64,000 nucleotides of DNA from Comamonas sp. NLF-1-9. Lineage in GTDB: Bacteria; Pseudomonadota; Gammaproteobacteria; Burkholderiales; Burkholderiaceae_C. A model generated the notes under the pieces. The model had not been told where the DNA came from. It was given only the letters and a program-made list of their open reading frames with translations, and made no database searches. How positions within the stretch are numbered: position 1 is the first letter of the stretch; each line of letters begins with the position of its first letter. The position numbers and the translations under genes were made by a program. This document shows positions 1 to 8,089 of this stretch, piece after piece. The DNA lies in the NCBI RefSeq assembly GCF_019195435.1, contig NZ_CP078069.1:2046001-2110000 (forward strand), in the 5' to 3' direction.

Positions 1-305
1 CCTTTGAGAAGGCGCTGGATGCGCTGCAGCAGCCGGGCGAGCTGAGCGAGCCGGTGCTGACCCAATTCGGCTGGCACATCATCCGCCTGGAGAAGCGCGT
101 CCCGGCCATGGCGCGCTCCTACGACGAGGTGCGCGACGAGCTGTACGCTGAAATCATTGGCCGGGCGCAGACGCGCGCCCAGCAGGAAGCTAACGAGCAA
201 CTGCGTGCCCAGGCCCAGGGCGACGAGACGCTGCTGCAGTCTTTTGCGGCGCAAGAAAAGGCCAAGCTTCCGCCGGTAGATTTCAGTGCTCGCGCGGGCA
301 AATAA
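1..305 (+). CDS. Parvulin-type peptidyl-prolyl isomerase, C-terminal fragment
   Basis: Only the last 100 residues lie in the window; the frame is open from base 3 and the start is upstream. The visible part begins FEKALDAL and continues through SEPVLTQFGWHIIRLE. This is the characteristic end of the PpiC/parvulin rotamase fold, which catalyses cis-trans isomerisation of prolyl bonds and in SurA/PpiD-like proteins helps fold exported proteins. An alanine- and glutamine-rich helix of about 60 residues follows the fold, as in periplasmic parvulins. I cannot see a signal peptide or membrane anchor, so its cellular location is inferred. It runs in the same direction as the polysaccharide exporter that begins 37 bases later, but the two need not be related in function. 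Confidence 0.85.
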   Translation, partial: FEKALDALQQPGELSEPVLTQFGWHIIRLEKRVPAMARSYDEVRDELYAEIIGRAQTRAQQEANEQLRAQAQGDETLLQSFAAQEKAKLPPVDFSARAGK

Positions 306-342
306 GCCCCTTGCCTGCTCCGGCTGATTTCACCTTCCGCAC

Positions 343-1143
343 GTGCATGCATTGCTAGCCGACGCAAACGCCTTGTGGCGTGCCCGCAGCCTGTGCTGGG
401 TGCTGACCCGCCGCGACATTGCGGCGCGGTATGCGGGCACGGCGCTGGGCGTGCTCTGGGCCTATGCCCAGCCGCTGCTGACAGTGGCCGCCTACTACCT
501 GGTGTTTGACGTGGTGTTTGCCATGCGCCTGGGTGCGGGCGCACCCACGCGCGCCGTGGGCACCTACCTGATTGCCGGCCTGCTGCCCTGGATGGCGTTT
601 GCCGACGCGCTCTCGCGCGGCATGACCAGCCTGGTGGAGTCGGCCGGGGTGCTGCAAAAGAACGCCTTGCCGCCCATGCTCTTCGTGGCGCGCGCGGTGC
701 TGGCCAGCAGCGTGGTTTATGCGCCGCTGCTGGTGCTGCTGCTGCTGGCCTATGCGCCGCTGCACGGTTTTGCGCCGGCCATGGCGGCGCTGCCGCTGCT
801 GGTGCTGGGCCAAGTGCTGCTGTGTCTGCTGTGGGGCGCGGTGCTGGCCATTTTGGCGGCGGCGCTGCGCGACGTGCTGCAACTGGTGAGCTTCATCTTG
901 TCGCTGGGGGTGTTTTTGTCGCCGGTGCTGTTTCCCATGGACATGTTCCCCGCAGCCGGGCGCTGGCTGCTGTGGCTCAACCCCATGACCGGCTGGGTAC
1001 TGGGCTACCAGTCCACGCTGTTGCAGGGCGCCTGGCCCGCCGCCGGCGCCTGGCTGGCCATGGGCGCCTGGCTGCTCGCCGGCGCGCTGGTGCTGGAGCT
1101 GCTGCTGCGGCGCAGCCGCGAGCAACTTGTGGATTGGCTGTAG
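343..1143 (+). CDS. wzm: ABC-2 type polysaccharide exporter permease (Wzm-like)
   Basis: A 266-residue inner-membrane protein with about six hydrophobic segments and the typical N-terminal TRRDIAARYAGTALGVLWAY region of ABC-2 permeases in the Wzm/KpsM/TagG group. With the ATPase that follows it would form the transporter that moves undecaprenyl-linked O-antigen or a similar glycan across the inner membrane. The start is GTG at 343; the nearby ATG at 347 is out of frame and closes at once. The usual family length is about 260 residues, so the gene looks intact. The pair with the Wzt-like gene at 1246 is the main support. The exact exported glycan cannot be read from the sequence; rhamnose genes further along suggest a rhamnose-containing polymer. 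Confidence 0.85.
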   Translation: MHALLADANALWRARSLCWVLTRRDIAARYAGTALGVLWAYAQPLLTVAAYYLVFDVVFAMRLGAGAPTRAVGTYLIAGLLPWMAFADALSRGMTSLVESAGVLQKNALPPMLFVARAVLASSVVYAPLLVLLLLAYAPLHGFAPAMAALPLLVLGQVLLCLLWGAVLAILAAALRDVLQLVSFILSLGVFLSPVLFPMDMFPAAGRWLLWLNPMTGWVLGYQSTLLQGAWPAAGAWLAMGAWLLAGALVLELLLRRSREQLVDWL

Positions 1144-1151
1144 CGATGTTC

Positions 1152-1225
1152 TGCACTCTTTTTGATAGCTGTTGGCGCTTGCGTGGCGGGCGTTTGGGCC
1201 GGTTTTCATTGAAATACTGGCGCAC
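1152..1225 (+). repeat. TAGCTG-type dispersed repeat in the wzm-wzt gap
   Basis: The gap between the permease and ATPase genes carries TTTTTGATAGCTGTTGGCGC followed by a G/C-rich stretch and a T-rich end (GGTTTTCATTGAAATA). The same layout, (A/T)-run, ATAGCTG, (T/G)GCGC, 20-30 bases, T-rich tail, recurs at about eight places in the window in both orientations. I see no open frame in it and assign no function. Confidence 0.6.
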
Positions 1226-1245
1226 GGCGCGCGCACGGTTCTGAG

Positions 1246-2502
1246 ATGCTGCTCTCCTCCCCCGCACGGGTTGCCGCCGACGCCCCGGCCACCTTGCTTG
1301 CTCGCGGTCTGGGCAAGGAATACCGGGTCTATGCTTCGGCGCGCCAGCGTCTGTGGTCGCTGCTCACGGGCGCCAGCCGCTTCACCAGCCACTGGGCGCT
1401 GCGCGATGTGTCGCTGCAGTTGCAGCGCGGCCAGTGCCTGGGGCTGATTGGCGACAACGGCGCAGGCAAGAGCACGCTGCTCAAGCTGCTGACGGGCACG
1501 CTGCAGCCCACGCAGGGGCGGCTGGAGCGGCGCGGGCGCGTGACTGCCATCCTGGAGCTGGGCGCGGGTTTTCACCCGGATTTCACCGGGCGGCAGAACC
1601 TGTACTTCGGCGGCAGCCTGATCGGCATCGGCGCGGCGCAGATGCGCCAGCTCGAGCCCGAGATCATTGCCTTTGCCGAGCTGGCACAGGCGATGGACCG
1701 CCCGCTCAAAACCTATTCTTCCGGCATGGTAGTGCGGCTGGCCTTTGCGCTGGTGACGGCGGTGGAGCCCGACCTGCTCATCATCGACGAGGCGCTGGCC
1801 GTGGGCGACCAGCACTTTCAGAAGAAGTGCGTGGAGCGCATCGAGGCGTTTCGCAACAATGGCTGCACCATCTTGTTTTGCTCGCACAGCCTCTACCACG
1901 TGCAGCGGCTGTGCGACAGCGCGCTGTGGCTGCACCAGGGCAGGCCGCGCGCGCTGGGGCCCACGCCCGAGGTGATTGCCGCCTATGAGGCGCATGTACG
2001 CTCGCAGGCGCTGGCCGGCCAGGCCGGGGCCGAAAGCCTGGCCCCCGGCGCCGGCGCCGCCACGCAAGCGGCGCAGAGCACGGCGCCCGCCCACGCGCAC
2101 ATTGAAGGGGTAGAGCTGCCCGACGTGCTGCCCGCCCCCGGCGCCGATTGCGGGCGCCTTGGTTCGCCGCACCTGCGCATCACCATCCGCGCCCGCGCGC
2201 CTGCGGGCGAGCAGCCGCACATGGGGGTGATGCTGGAGCAGGTGGGCGGCGGCGTGGGCATTACCACGGCGGGCACGCACGTCGATGGCGCCCGGCCGGT
2301 GCAGGACGCCAGCGGCGCCTGGGTTGCGACGGTGACCTTCACCGACCTGCCGCTGCACACCGGCCAGTACAGCGTGAGCGCCTACTTGTTCGACGCCATG
2401 GGTCTCGTGGTCTACGACGAGCACAAGGATTGCGCGCGCTTTCAGCATGTGCTGCCAGGTTCGACGCCCGGCCTGGTGCATCTGCCGCACCACTGGAGCT
2501 GA
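1246..2502 (+). CDS. wzt: ABC exporter ATPase with Wzt-type C-terminal domain
   Basis: A 418-residue ATPase that powers glycan export together with the Wzm-like permease. Walker A GDNGAGKST lies at residues 69-77, the signature YSSGM at 157-161, Walker B LLIIDE at 177-182 and the switch histidine in CSH at 212-214. After about residue 240 there is an alanine-rich linker and then a beta-rich domain (about 280-418, with the HTGQYSVSAYLFDAMG block). This resembles the carbohydrate-binding Wzt_C domain, which in O9a-type systems reads the capped non-reducing end of the polymer. That specificity role is inferred from the family. The gene starts at ATG 1246; a dispersed repeat separates it from wzm but the two are probably co-transcribed. 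Confidence 0.88.
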   Translation: MLLSSPARVAADAPATLLARGLGKEYRVYASARQRLWSLLTGASRFTSHWALRDVSLQLQRGQCLGLIGDNGAGKSTLLKLLTGTLQPTQGRLERRGRVTAILELGAGFHPDFTGRQNLYFGGSLIGIGAAQMRQLEPEIIAFAELAQAMDRPLKTYSSGMVVRLAFALVTAVEPDLLIIDEALAVGDQHFQKKCVERIEAFRNNGCTILFCSHSLYHVQRLCDSALWLHQGRPRALGPTPEVIAAYEAHVRSQALAGQAGAESLAPGAGAATQAAQSTAPAHAHIEGVELPDVLPAPGADCGRLGSPHLRITIRARAPAGEQPHMGVMLEQVGGGVGITTAGTHVDGARPVQDASGAWVATVTFTDLPLHTGQYSVSAYLFDAMGLVVYDEHKDCARFQHVLPGSTPGLVHLPHHWS

Positions 2503-2509
2503 AGCACGC

Positions 2510-3442
2510 ATGCAGCGCATTACCCGCAAGCGGCTGCGCACGGAGCTGCGCGACCTGGTCGAGCTGGTGCTGGCCCCGGGCCTGGCGGCGGTGCTGCCCT
2601 GGCGCTGGTGTTTTGCGCTTTTTCGCCGGCTGGCTACCCTGCCCTGGCTGTACCGCGCGGGCTGCGCGCAGGCGCTGGCCCAGGCGCAGGCGCTGGGCCA
2701 GGTAGCGCCTGGGCAGGAGACCGCCTGGCTGGCCACGCGCCGGCTGGTGACGCTGGTAGACCACGCCGACCACTGGCTGGCGCTGACGCGCAGCGACGCC
2801 TTCATGCGCCGCCACCTGCGGCTGCAAGGGCAGTGGCCGGCGCCCGACGAGGCCGCAGTCTGCCTGACTTTTCACTGGGGCGCCGGCATGTGGGCGCTGC
2901 GCCACGCCGGCCAGGCGGGCCTGCAGGCGCATGCGCTGGTAGCCGCAATGCAGGGGACGCCCTTTGCCGGGCGTGGCGTGCTGCGCCGCTACGCCCTGGC
3001 GCGCACCGCCAGCGTGGGGCGGGCGCTGGGCCATGCGCCGCTGGTGGTGTCTGCCAGCCTGCGCCCGGTAGTGCGGGCGCTGCGCCAGCGCCAGCAGGTA
3101 TTTGCCGCAGTAGACGTGCCCGCAGACCAGGTGGACGCGAGCCTGATCGTCACCCTGTGCGGCCGCCAAGCGCGCGTGCCCAAGGGTTTGCTGCGCCTGG
3201 CGGTGGACATGCAGGTGCCGGTGGCGGTGTATCTGACCGGTTTTGACCTGGCCACCGGCCGGCGCGAGCTGCAAATCGTCCGGCTGGGGCCGCACGCCGA
3301 TGTGCAGTCGCTTGCCGATGCGGTGTTTGCCCATCTGCAGTCTGCGCTGGCGCGCAATGGCGCCTTCTGGCACTTCTGGGCGGAGGCCCCGCGGTTTTTC
3401 GTGCCAGAGCTCAAAAGGGAGACGCATCCACCCGGCGGGTGA
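2510..3442 (+). CDS. LpxL/HtrB-like acyltransferase-fold protein
   Basis: A 310-residue protein starting at ATG 2510, eight bases after wzt ends. The layout of a block around LTFHWGAGMW, a central ADVP-like region and a C-terminal FWHFWAEAP block resembles the lysophospholipid or lipid A acyltransferase superfamily (LpxL/HtrB-like). The family motif is HX4(D/E), as in HFGNWE. Here the histidine is followed by WGAGM, so the acidic residue is not where expected; the protein may use another residue, be a non-catalytic relative, or belong to a different branch. Its place directly behind an exporter suggests a role in modifying or anchoring the glycan. Its last 32 bases overlap the 3' end of the convergent acyltransferase gene. 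Function is uncertain. Confidence 0.55.
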   Translation: MQRITRKRLRTELRDLVELVLAPGLAAVLPWRWCFALFRRLATLPWLYRAGCAQALAQAQALGQVAPGQETAWLATRRLVTLVDHADHWLALTRSDAFMRRHLRLQGQWPAPDEAAVCLTFHWGAGMWALRHAGQAGLQAHALVAAMQGTPFAGRGVLRRYALARTASVGRALGHAPLVVSASLRPVVRALRQRQQVFAAVDVPADQVDASLIVTLCGRQARVPKGLLRLAVDMQVPVAVYLTGFDLATGRRELQIVRLGPHADVQSLADAVFAHLQSALARNGAFWHFWAEAPRFFVPELKRETHPPGG

Positions 3443-4622
3443 AGCGCTCGCGCAGGTCGGACACGGGTTTTTCAAACCCGTGGAAGATGCAGGCCGACAC
3501 CGCCAGCGTGGCCGTCAGCCATCCGGCAACCACCGCCGCGAGGTACTGCGGCGAGCGCGCGGCGTTGATCTGACAGAAGTGCAGGAACAGGTAGAGGATG
3601 GGAAAGTGCGCCAGGTAGATGGAGTAGGTGTAGTCGCTCAGGTGCGCCGTCCAGCGCCGCAATTGCACGCCGCCCTGCAGTTTCTGCGTGATCCAGGGCA
3701 TGGCAAGAAAAGTCCCCAGCCCCATGAGCGTGATGGAGAACACGCTGCACAGCTTGCGCAGCTCTGCGCCGGCCATGTGCGGGCGCACCAGCAGCATCAC
3801 GGCCAGCAGGCCCGCCAGCATGAGCACCAAGCCCAGCGCCGCTTTGGCGCCGCTGCGCGCACGCCACCACTGCGGATACCAGCGGTTGATGGCCGCAGCC
3901 AATACGCCCCAGCCGGTGGCGTCCAGGTGGTAGATGGTGACGCGCCGTATCTGTGCGTCCCACTCCATGAATTCCGCCGGGGTGGCATGCAGCCAGCGGC
4001 CCGCGGTCGGCATCAAAAGCAGCAGCGCCGCGGACAGGAAGAAGGCGTGCTTCTTGCCCAGCGTCATGAGCCCGAGCAGGCCCACCATGAACGGCAGCGT
4101 CAGGTAGAACCATTCGTCGAGTGCCAGCGACCAGGATTCCCCGAAGAAGTGCGGCACCCTCTCCTGCCAGGCCAGGTTCTGGGAAAACACCAGGTAGGAG
4201 GCTGCAAAGCTGCCCTCGGCCACGCCGAGCCAGACCAGCAGCGCGTTGACGAGGATGAAGAAATAGTAGTTGGGGATGGTGCGAAACCAGCGCCGCAGCC
4301 AGAAGTCCTTGGCACCGCCCCACCAGTTGCGCCCCTGCTTGTCGAAGCTGCGTATCATCATCGCGCCGATGAGAAAGCCGCTGAGCACGAACAGCCATTC
4401 GATGGCAATCACGGCGCTGGCGCTCAACACCGCGATGGCGCCCTCGGGCCGCACGAGCCCGGGGCCAAAAAAGAAGCCAATCAACGCGTGATTGGCCAGC
4501 ACGACGGCGATCGACAGACTGCGCAGGTAGTCCAGACCAGCGTTTCTGCGTCGCAGGGCGGCTGCGGGTTTCTCGCCCCGCGTCACCGCGTCAGTCGCGC
4601 TGGTAGAACCACCATTGGCCAT
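3411..4622 (-). CDS. OafA/YrhL-type acyltransferase 3 family membrane protein
   Basis: About 403 residues with roughly ten hydrophobic segments. It opens with GLDYLRSLSIAVVLANHALI, the N-terminal block of the acyltransferase-3 family, whose RxxR-like motif and conserved histidine serve O-acetyl or other acyl transfer to surface sugars. The conserved block is followed by LFVLSGFLIG, also typical. I chose ATG at 4622 (MANGGSTS), which overlaps the upstream lipoprotein by 32 bases. A TTG at 4673 and a GTG at 4586 are alternatives, and no ribosome site decides among them. The gene is downstream of gspD and the lipoprotein on the same strand, but its probable partners are the polysaccharide genes on both sides. 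Confidence 0.82.
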   Translation of the reverse strand: MANGGSTSATDAVTRGEKPAAALRRRNAGLDYLRSLSIAVVLANHALIGFFFGPGLVRPEGAIAVLSASAVIAIEWLFVLSGFLIGAMMIRSFDKQGRNWWGGAKDFWLRRWFRTIPNYYFFILVNALLVWLGVAEGSFAASYLVFSQNLAWQERVPHFFGESWSLALDEWFYLTLPFMVGLLGLMTLGKKHAFFLSAALLLLMPTAGRWLHATPAEFMEWDAQIRRVTIYHLDATGWGVLAAAINRWYPQWWRARSGAKAALGLVLMLAGLLAVMLLVRPHMAGAELRKLCSVFSITLMGLGTFLAMPWITQKLQGGVQLRRWTAHLSDYTYSIYLAHFPILYLFLHFCQINAARSPQYLAAVVAGWLTATLAVSACIFHGFEKPVSDLRERFTRRVDASPF

Positions 4623-5007
4623 CTTCCTTGATCCAGGTCTCGAACATCTCGGACTGTATCGGCTTGCCCCCAAAACCGGGGGCCACGACGAGCACGCCCA
4701 ACTCTACGGTTGCCACGCAGCGGTCTACCTCGTCGCATTTGACCTGGGTGACTTTGGGCTCTACCCAGGCGGCGCCGGTGCCGAAGCGGTTGCGGTAGGC
4801 CTTGCGGTCATTGAGCGCGCGGTAAGAGGGCGCGAGGTAGTCGTAGGCCTGGTCGAAGTTGCGCGCCAGCAGCAGGTCCACGCGCTCTTGCGCGCGCGCG
4901 CGCACGATGTCTTGCGGTTGCGCCGGCGGCGCGCTCGCGCAGCCGCCAAGCGCAAGCGCGCCGGCGATGACAAGGGTATGGGCAAGGGTCTTGTACATGG
5001 ATTTCAT
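4591..5007 (-). CDS. Small putative lipoprotein of unknown function
   Basis: A 138-residue protein with a type II signal peptide: basic start MKSMYK, hydrophobic core, and lipobox LGGC at residues 20-23, so it is probably anchored by Cys23. After the anchor there is a helical stretch (RAQERVDLLLARNFDQAYDYL), then a beta-rich domain ending in EDGQWWFYQRD. The arrangement resembles small NTF2-like or DUF4440-like folds, but I cannot assign a family with confidence. It starts 23 bases after gspD ends and may be transcribed with the secretion operon. A secretin pilotin role is conceivable from position only; nothing in the sequence shows it. Confidence 0.7.
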   Translation of the reverse strand: MKSMYKTLAHTLVIAGALALGGCASAPPAQPQDIVRARAQERVDLLLARNFDQAYDYLAPSYRALNDRKAYRNRFGTGAAWVEPKVTQVKCDEVDRCVATVELGVLVVAPGFGGKPIQSEMFETWIKEDGQWWFYQRD

Positions 5008-5030
5008 CGTAGTGCTCTCGATCGGATGGG

Positions 5031-7427
5031 TTACTGGGCCAGCGCCGGGCCGGCAGCGGTGTCGCGCAGCGGCGCGGGCTGCTCGGGCGCCTGCTCGGCG
5101 GACAGCGACACCAGCCCTCTCATGCGATAGCGCAGATCGTCACTGATGGCGCGCACGTCCACGTCGCTGCGCACGACCTTGGGCGTGAGAATCACCAGCA
5201 ATTCGGTTCGTTCCCCCTTGTTCGTGGTGGTGCCGAACAAGCCGCCGACGATGGGCAGCTCATGCAAGATGGGCACGCCGCCCTTGCCCTGTGTCTCGTT
5301 GTCCTTGATGAGGCCGCCAAGCACGATGGATTCACCCGAGCGCACCGCAACCTTGCTGCTGATCTGGCGCTGCATGAACACCGGCTGGTTGTTGACGGTG
5401 GCGCTGCCGAAGTCGGCCACGTCGGTGACGGATTGGTCGATCTGCATGGTGACCAGGTTGCCGGCGTTGACCGAGGGGGTGACCGCCAGGCTGACCCCGG
5501 TGTCGCGGTATTGCACCGTGCTGGTCACGGCGCCGGTGGTCGACAGGATGTCCGTCACGCTCGACAGTATCGGGATCTGGTTGCCCACCGCCATCATGGC
5601 CTGGTGGTTGTCCAGCACCATCAGCGAGGGGTTGGAGATCATCTTGACCTTGGTGTCCTTGGACAGCGCGTTGAGCGCCACGCGGATCTTGCTGAGCGAG
5701 TTGACCAGCGAATAGGTGAAGCCCTGCGTGCCGGCAACGCCCAGGTTGGCCGCCGGCGCCGGCATGGCCGCAGTGCCCGAGCGCAGCGTGCCTATGCCCT
5801 GGTAGTTGCCGCCCACGCCGCCATCAAAAGCCCACTGCAGGCCGTAGGCGAGACTGTCGTTGAGGGTGACCTCCACGATGGAGGCCTCGATGAGCACCTG
5901 GGTAGGCGGTTGGTCCAGCCGCTTGAGAGTGGCTTCGATCTTTTCGAATTCCGCCCGCGTACCCCATACGAGCAGGGTGTTGTTCAGGTCGTCGGACATG
6001 ACGCGCACATTGCCGATGTTGGCGCTGACGGGTGCCTGCATCTGGCCGGGCTGCACGCCGGCCTGCGCTTGCGTTGCCTGCGGCAGCCCGAAACCCCCGC
6101 CGAAACCGCCGCCGAAGCCTGTGTTGAAGCCCGGCGAGCCAAAGGCGCCGCCCGGCACTGCGCCGCTGCGCGAGCCCAGGGGGTTTTGAAAGCCGTTGCT
6201 GCGCCAGCCCGGGCCCTGCACCACGCCGGGCGCGCCAAAGGCGCCGGTGCTGCCCGTCACCGCGGCCAGACCGGGGGCTACCCCGCTGTTGGCGTAGGCA
6301 GGGGCGGGAGAGCCGCCGAAGATGCCTTGCAGCACCGTGGCCAGATGGCGGGAGTTGCCGTTTTGCACCTTGTAGATGTTCAGCTGCGGCTCCATGCCGT
6401 TGTCGGTGGGCCGGTCAAAGCGCTCGATGAAGTCGCGCACCTGGTCAAGATAGGCCGCGCGCGGCGTGACGACGAGCACGCTGTTGATCCGCTCGATCGG
6501 AATCAGGCGCAGCGCGCCATACAAGGGGTTGGACTCGGTGATCGCCGGCGCCGCATTTGCCGGCGCGCCAGGTGTTGCGCTCTTGCTGTCCTGGCCTGCG
6601 GGCTTGGCTTGAGCGGCGGGAGTGCCCGCCCCCGCCGAACCGGCGCCGCCGATGACGCGCAATGCCGATTCGAGCTCTGCCACGGATACGTATTTGAGCG
6701 GAAACACGCCAAGCGACATGCCTTTGAGCAGGTCGACGTCGAAGGTCTTGACGATCTCCAGCCAGCCTTCTGCCTGACTGCGCGTGCCGGCGAGGATGAG
6801 CAGGTTGCGCACGGTGTCCACGCGCAACAGGCTGTTGGCCGGAATCATGGGGCGCAGGATGTTCGCCATCTCGCCCGCGCCGATGTACTGCAGGGGAACG
6901 ATGATCGGCCCGGTGCCCGGCGCGATCGTGACGGCATCTATCTGGCGCACGCCCGGGCTGACTGCGTTGACCGCGTCGGGCGGACCGACGTGGTAGCTGC
7001 CGCGCACGTCGCGCACCATGGCCAGGCCATTGGCCGACAGCGCGCTTTCAAGCAGGAACATGGCGCGGTCTGGCGCTACCGGCGTGCGGGTAGCCAGGGT
7101 GACAAAGCCGTTGAGCGGCGGGTAGAGCACGTAGTCCACCTTCAGCAGGTCGCCCAGTATGGTGCGCACCACCTCGGCTATCGGCGCTTCTTCGAAGTTG
7201 AAGCTGATTGCCGGCCCCGTCAGACGGGGCGCTGCCGGTGCGGCGCCTATGACCTTGTCGGTGCCGCGCAGGATGCGCGGCTCGTTGGCGGAGAGCGGCG
7301 CCGTTTCGGGGGCTGCCGCGCCAGGCGCCGCGGCGGAGGGGGCGCCGTCGGCAAGCGCGGCAGTGGCGATGGCGACAGCGCCGAACGCCACGAGGGCGCA
7401 GGAGAGCAAGTGTTTGCAGAAAGTCAT
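5031..7427 (-). CDS. gspD: Type II secretion outer-membrane secretin GspD
   Basis: A 798-residue secretin that would form the outer-membrane channel of the type II system. The start at ATG 7427 gives a good signal peptide (MTFCKHLLSCALVAFGAV, cleavage near residue 27). The N0 domain is visible as FNFEEAPIAEVVRTILGDLL, followed by two or three ring-building N domains and the C-terminal secretin core with VLIEASIVEV, VPILSSVTD and GKGGVPILHELPIVGGLFG. Between the last N domain and the core lies a glycine-, proline- and alanine-rich linker of about 90 residues with several GGGFG repeats, longer than usual. It is the last gsp gene of the operon, preceded by the GspC-like gene. Confidence 0.95.
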   Translation of the reverse strand: MTFCKHLLSCALVAFGAVAIATAALADGAPSAAAPGAAAPETAPLSANEPRILRGTDKVIGAAPAAPRLTGPAISFNFEEAPIAEVVRTILGDLLKVDYVLYPPLNGFVTLATRTPVAPDRAMFLLESALSANGLAMVRDVRGSYHVGPPDAVNAVSPGVRQIDAVTIAPGTGPIIVPLQYIGAGEMANILRPMIPANSLLRVDTVRNLLILAGTRSQAEGWLEIVKTFDVDLLKGMSLGVFPLKYVSVAELESALRVIGGAGSAGAGTPAAQAKPAGQDSKSATPGAPANAAPAITESNPLYGALRLIPIERINSVLVVTPRAAYLDQVRDFIERFDRPTDNGMEPQLNIYKVQNGNSRHLATVLQGIFGGSPAPAYANSGVAPGLAAVTGSTGAFGAPGVVQGPGWRSNGFQNPLGSRSGAVPGGAFGSPGFNTGFGGGFGGGFGLPQATQAQAGVQPGQMQAPVSANIGNVRVMSDDLNNTLLVWGTRAEFEKIEATLKRLDQPPTQVLIEASIVEVTLNDSLAYGLQWAFDGGVGGNYQGIGTLRSGTAAMPAPAANLGVAGTQGFTYSLVNSLSKIRVALNALSKDTKVKMISNPSLMVLDNHQAMMAVGNQIPILSSVTDILSTTGAVTSTVQYRDTGVSLAVTPSVNAGNLVTMQIDQSVTDVADFGSATVNNQPVFMQRQISSKVAVRSGESIVLGGLIKDNETQGKGGVPILHELPIVGGLFGTTTNKGERTELLVILTPKVVRSDVDVRAISDDLRYRMRGLVSLSAEQAPEQPAPLRDTAAGPALAQ

Positions 7428-7489
7428 GGTGTGCGCCGGGGTCGGAGACCAGTACGGGGTTTGCAGACAGGCATGGCGGGCTTGGAGGG

Positions 7490-8089
7490 TCAAGTCCCGT
7501 TCGCGGACGCAGGACTCGAAGCTCTGGAGCCGGCGGGTGCGCCCGGATTCGGATGGGTCGGCGCTCGGGGCGCGCCCGCAGGTCGCGGCACGCCGGGAGC
7601 GGCGCGGGCGGCTGTCAGGTCGGCCCGCTTGAGCGGCAGTTCACGCGTTTGTGCACCGCTCTTGAATACGGCGGCGCGCTCGGTCACGGCGTGCAGTTGC
7701 CAGCCATTGAAGTCTTCGTTCAATCGCACTCGACGGCTTTGGCCGCCCGCGCGAACGATGACACCACGCAGCGCGCCCGATTCGAAGATGCCCAGCACCT
7801 GCGCGTCGCCCAGGGTATCGACCACCGGAGCCACGACGGCGGGCGCCGGAGCGCGGCGGCGCGAGGGAGAAAACAGCGGCCGATCGAGCATGGCGGCGTA
7901 CGCGCTGCCCGGCACCGGCGCGGGCGTGGGCAAGGCGGGTACGGTCTGGCTGTAGTCGGGCGCTATCGCCGCAGGCGGGCTCCAGTGGATGTTGCGCCAC
8001 TGTCCGCGCGCATTGACCCAGAGCAGGAGCAATACCGCAACCAGGACGATGTCCAGCGCCGCCAGCGCCATCAGGGTATGGCGCTTCAT
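7490..8089 (-). CDS. gspC: GspC-like type II secretion inner-membrane protein
   Basis: A 199-residue bitopic protein: short cytoplasmic start MKRHTLM, one membrane segment at about residues 7-24, a proline-rich linker, and a small periplasmic domain around LFSPSRRRAPAP to FKSGAQTRELPL. This resembles the HR domain of GspC, which links the inner-membrane platform to the N0 domain of the secretin. There is no PDZ domain; the C-terminus is a low-complexity proline/alanine tail, so this is a short GspC. It could equally be labelled GspN or PulC-like. It starts with an ATGA overlap on gspM and sits just before gspD, which supports the assignment. Confidence 0.7.
   Translation of the reverse strand: MKRHTLMALAALDIVLVAVLLLLWVNARGQWRNIHWSPPAAIAPDYSQTVPALPTPAPVPGSAYAAMLDRPLFSPSRRRAPAPAVVAPVVDTLGDAQVLGIFESGALRGVIVRAGGQSRRVRLNEDFNGWQLHAVTERAAVFKSGAQTRELPLKRADLTAARAAPGVPRPAGAPRAPTHPNPGAPAGSRASSPASANGT

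Noticed and set aside
355..2805. Very long minus-strand open frame (816 codons) opposite wzm and wzt
   Set aside because: It is antisense to genes with clear ABC-transporter motifs; its translation is low-complexity, rich in Arg, His, Gln and Ala, as expected for the reverse frame of GC-rich genes.
4622..4673. TTG start for the OafA-like gene at 4673
   Set aside because: It would overlap the lipoprotein by 83 bases and has no ribosome site; ATG 4622 was preferred though also not certain.
5262..7955. Plus-strand open frame of 897 codons opposite gspD
   Set aside because: No recognisable domain, composition typical of an antisense frame, and the opposite strand encodes an unmistakable secretin.
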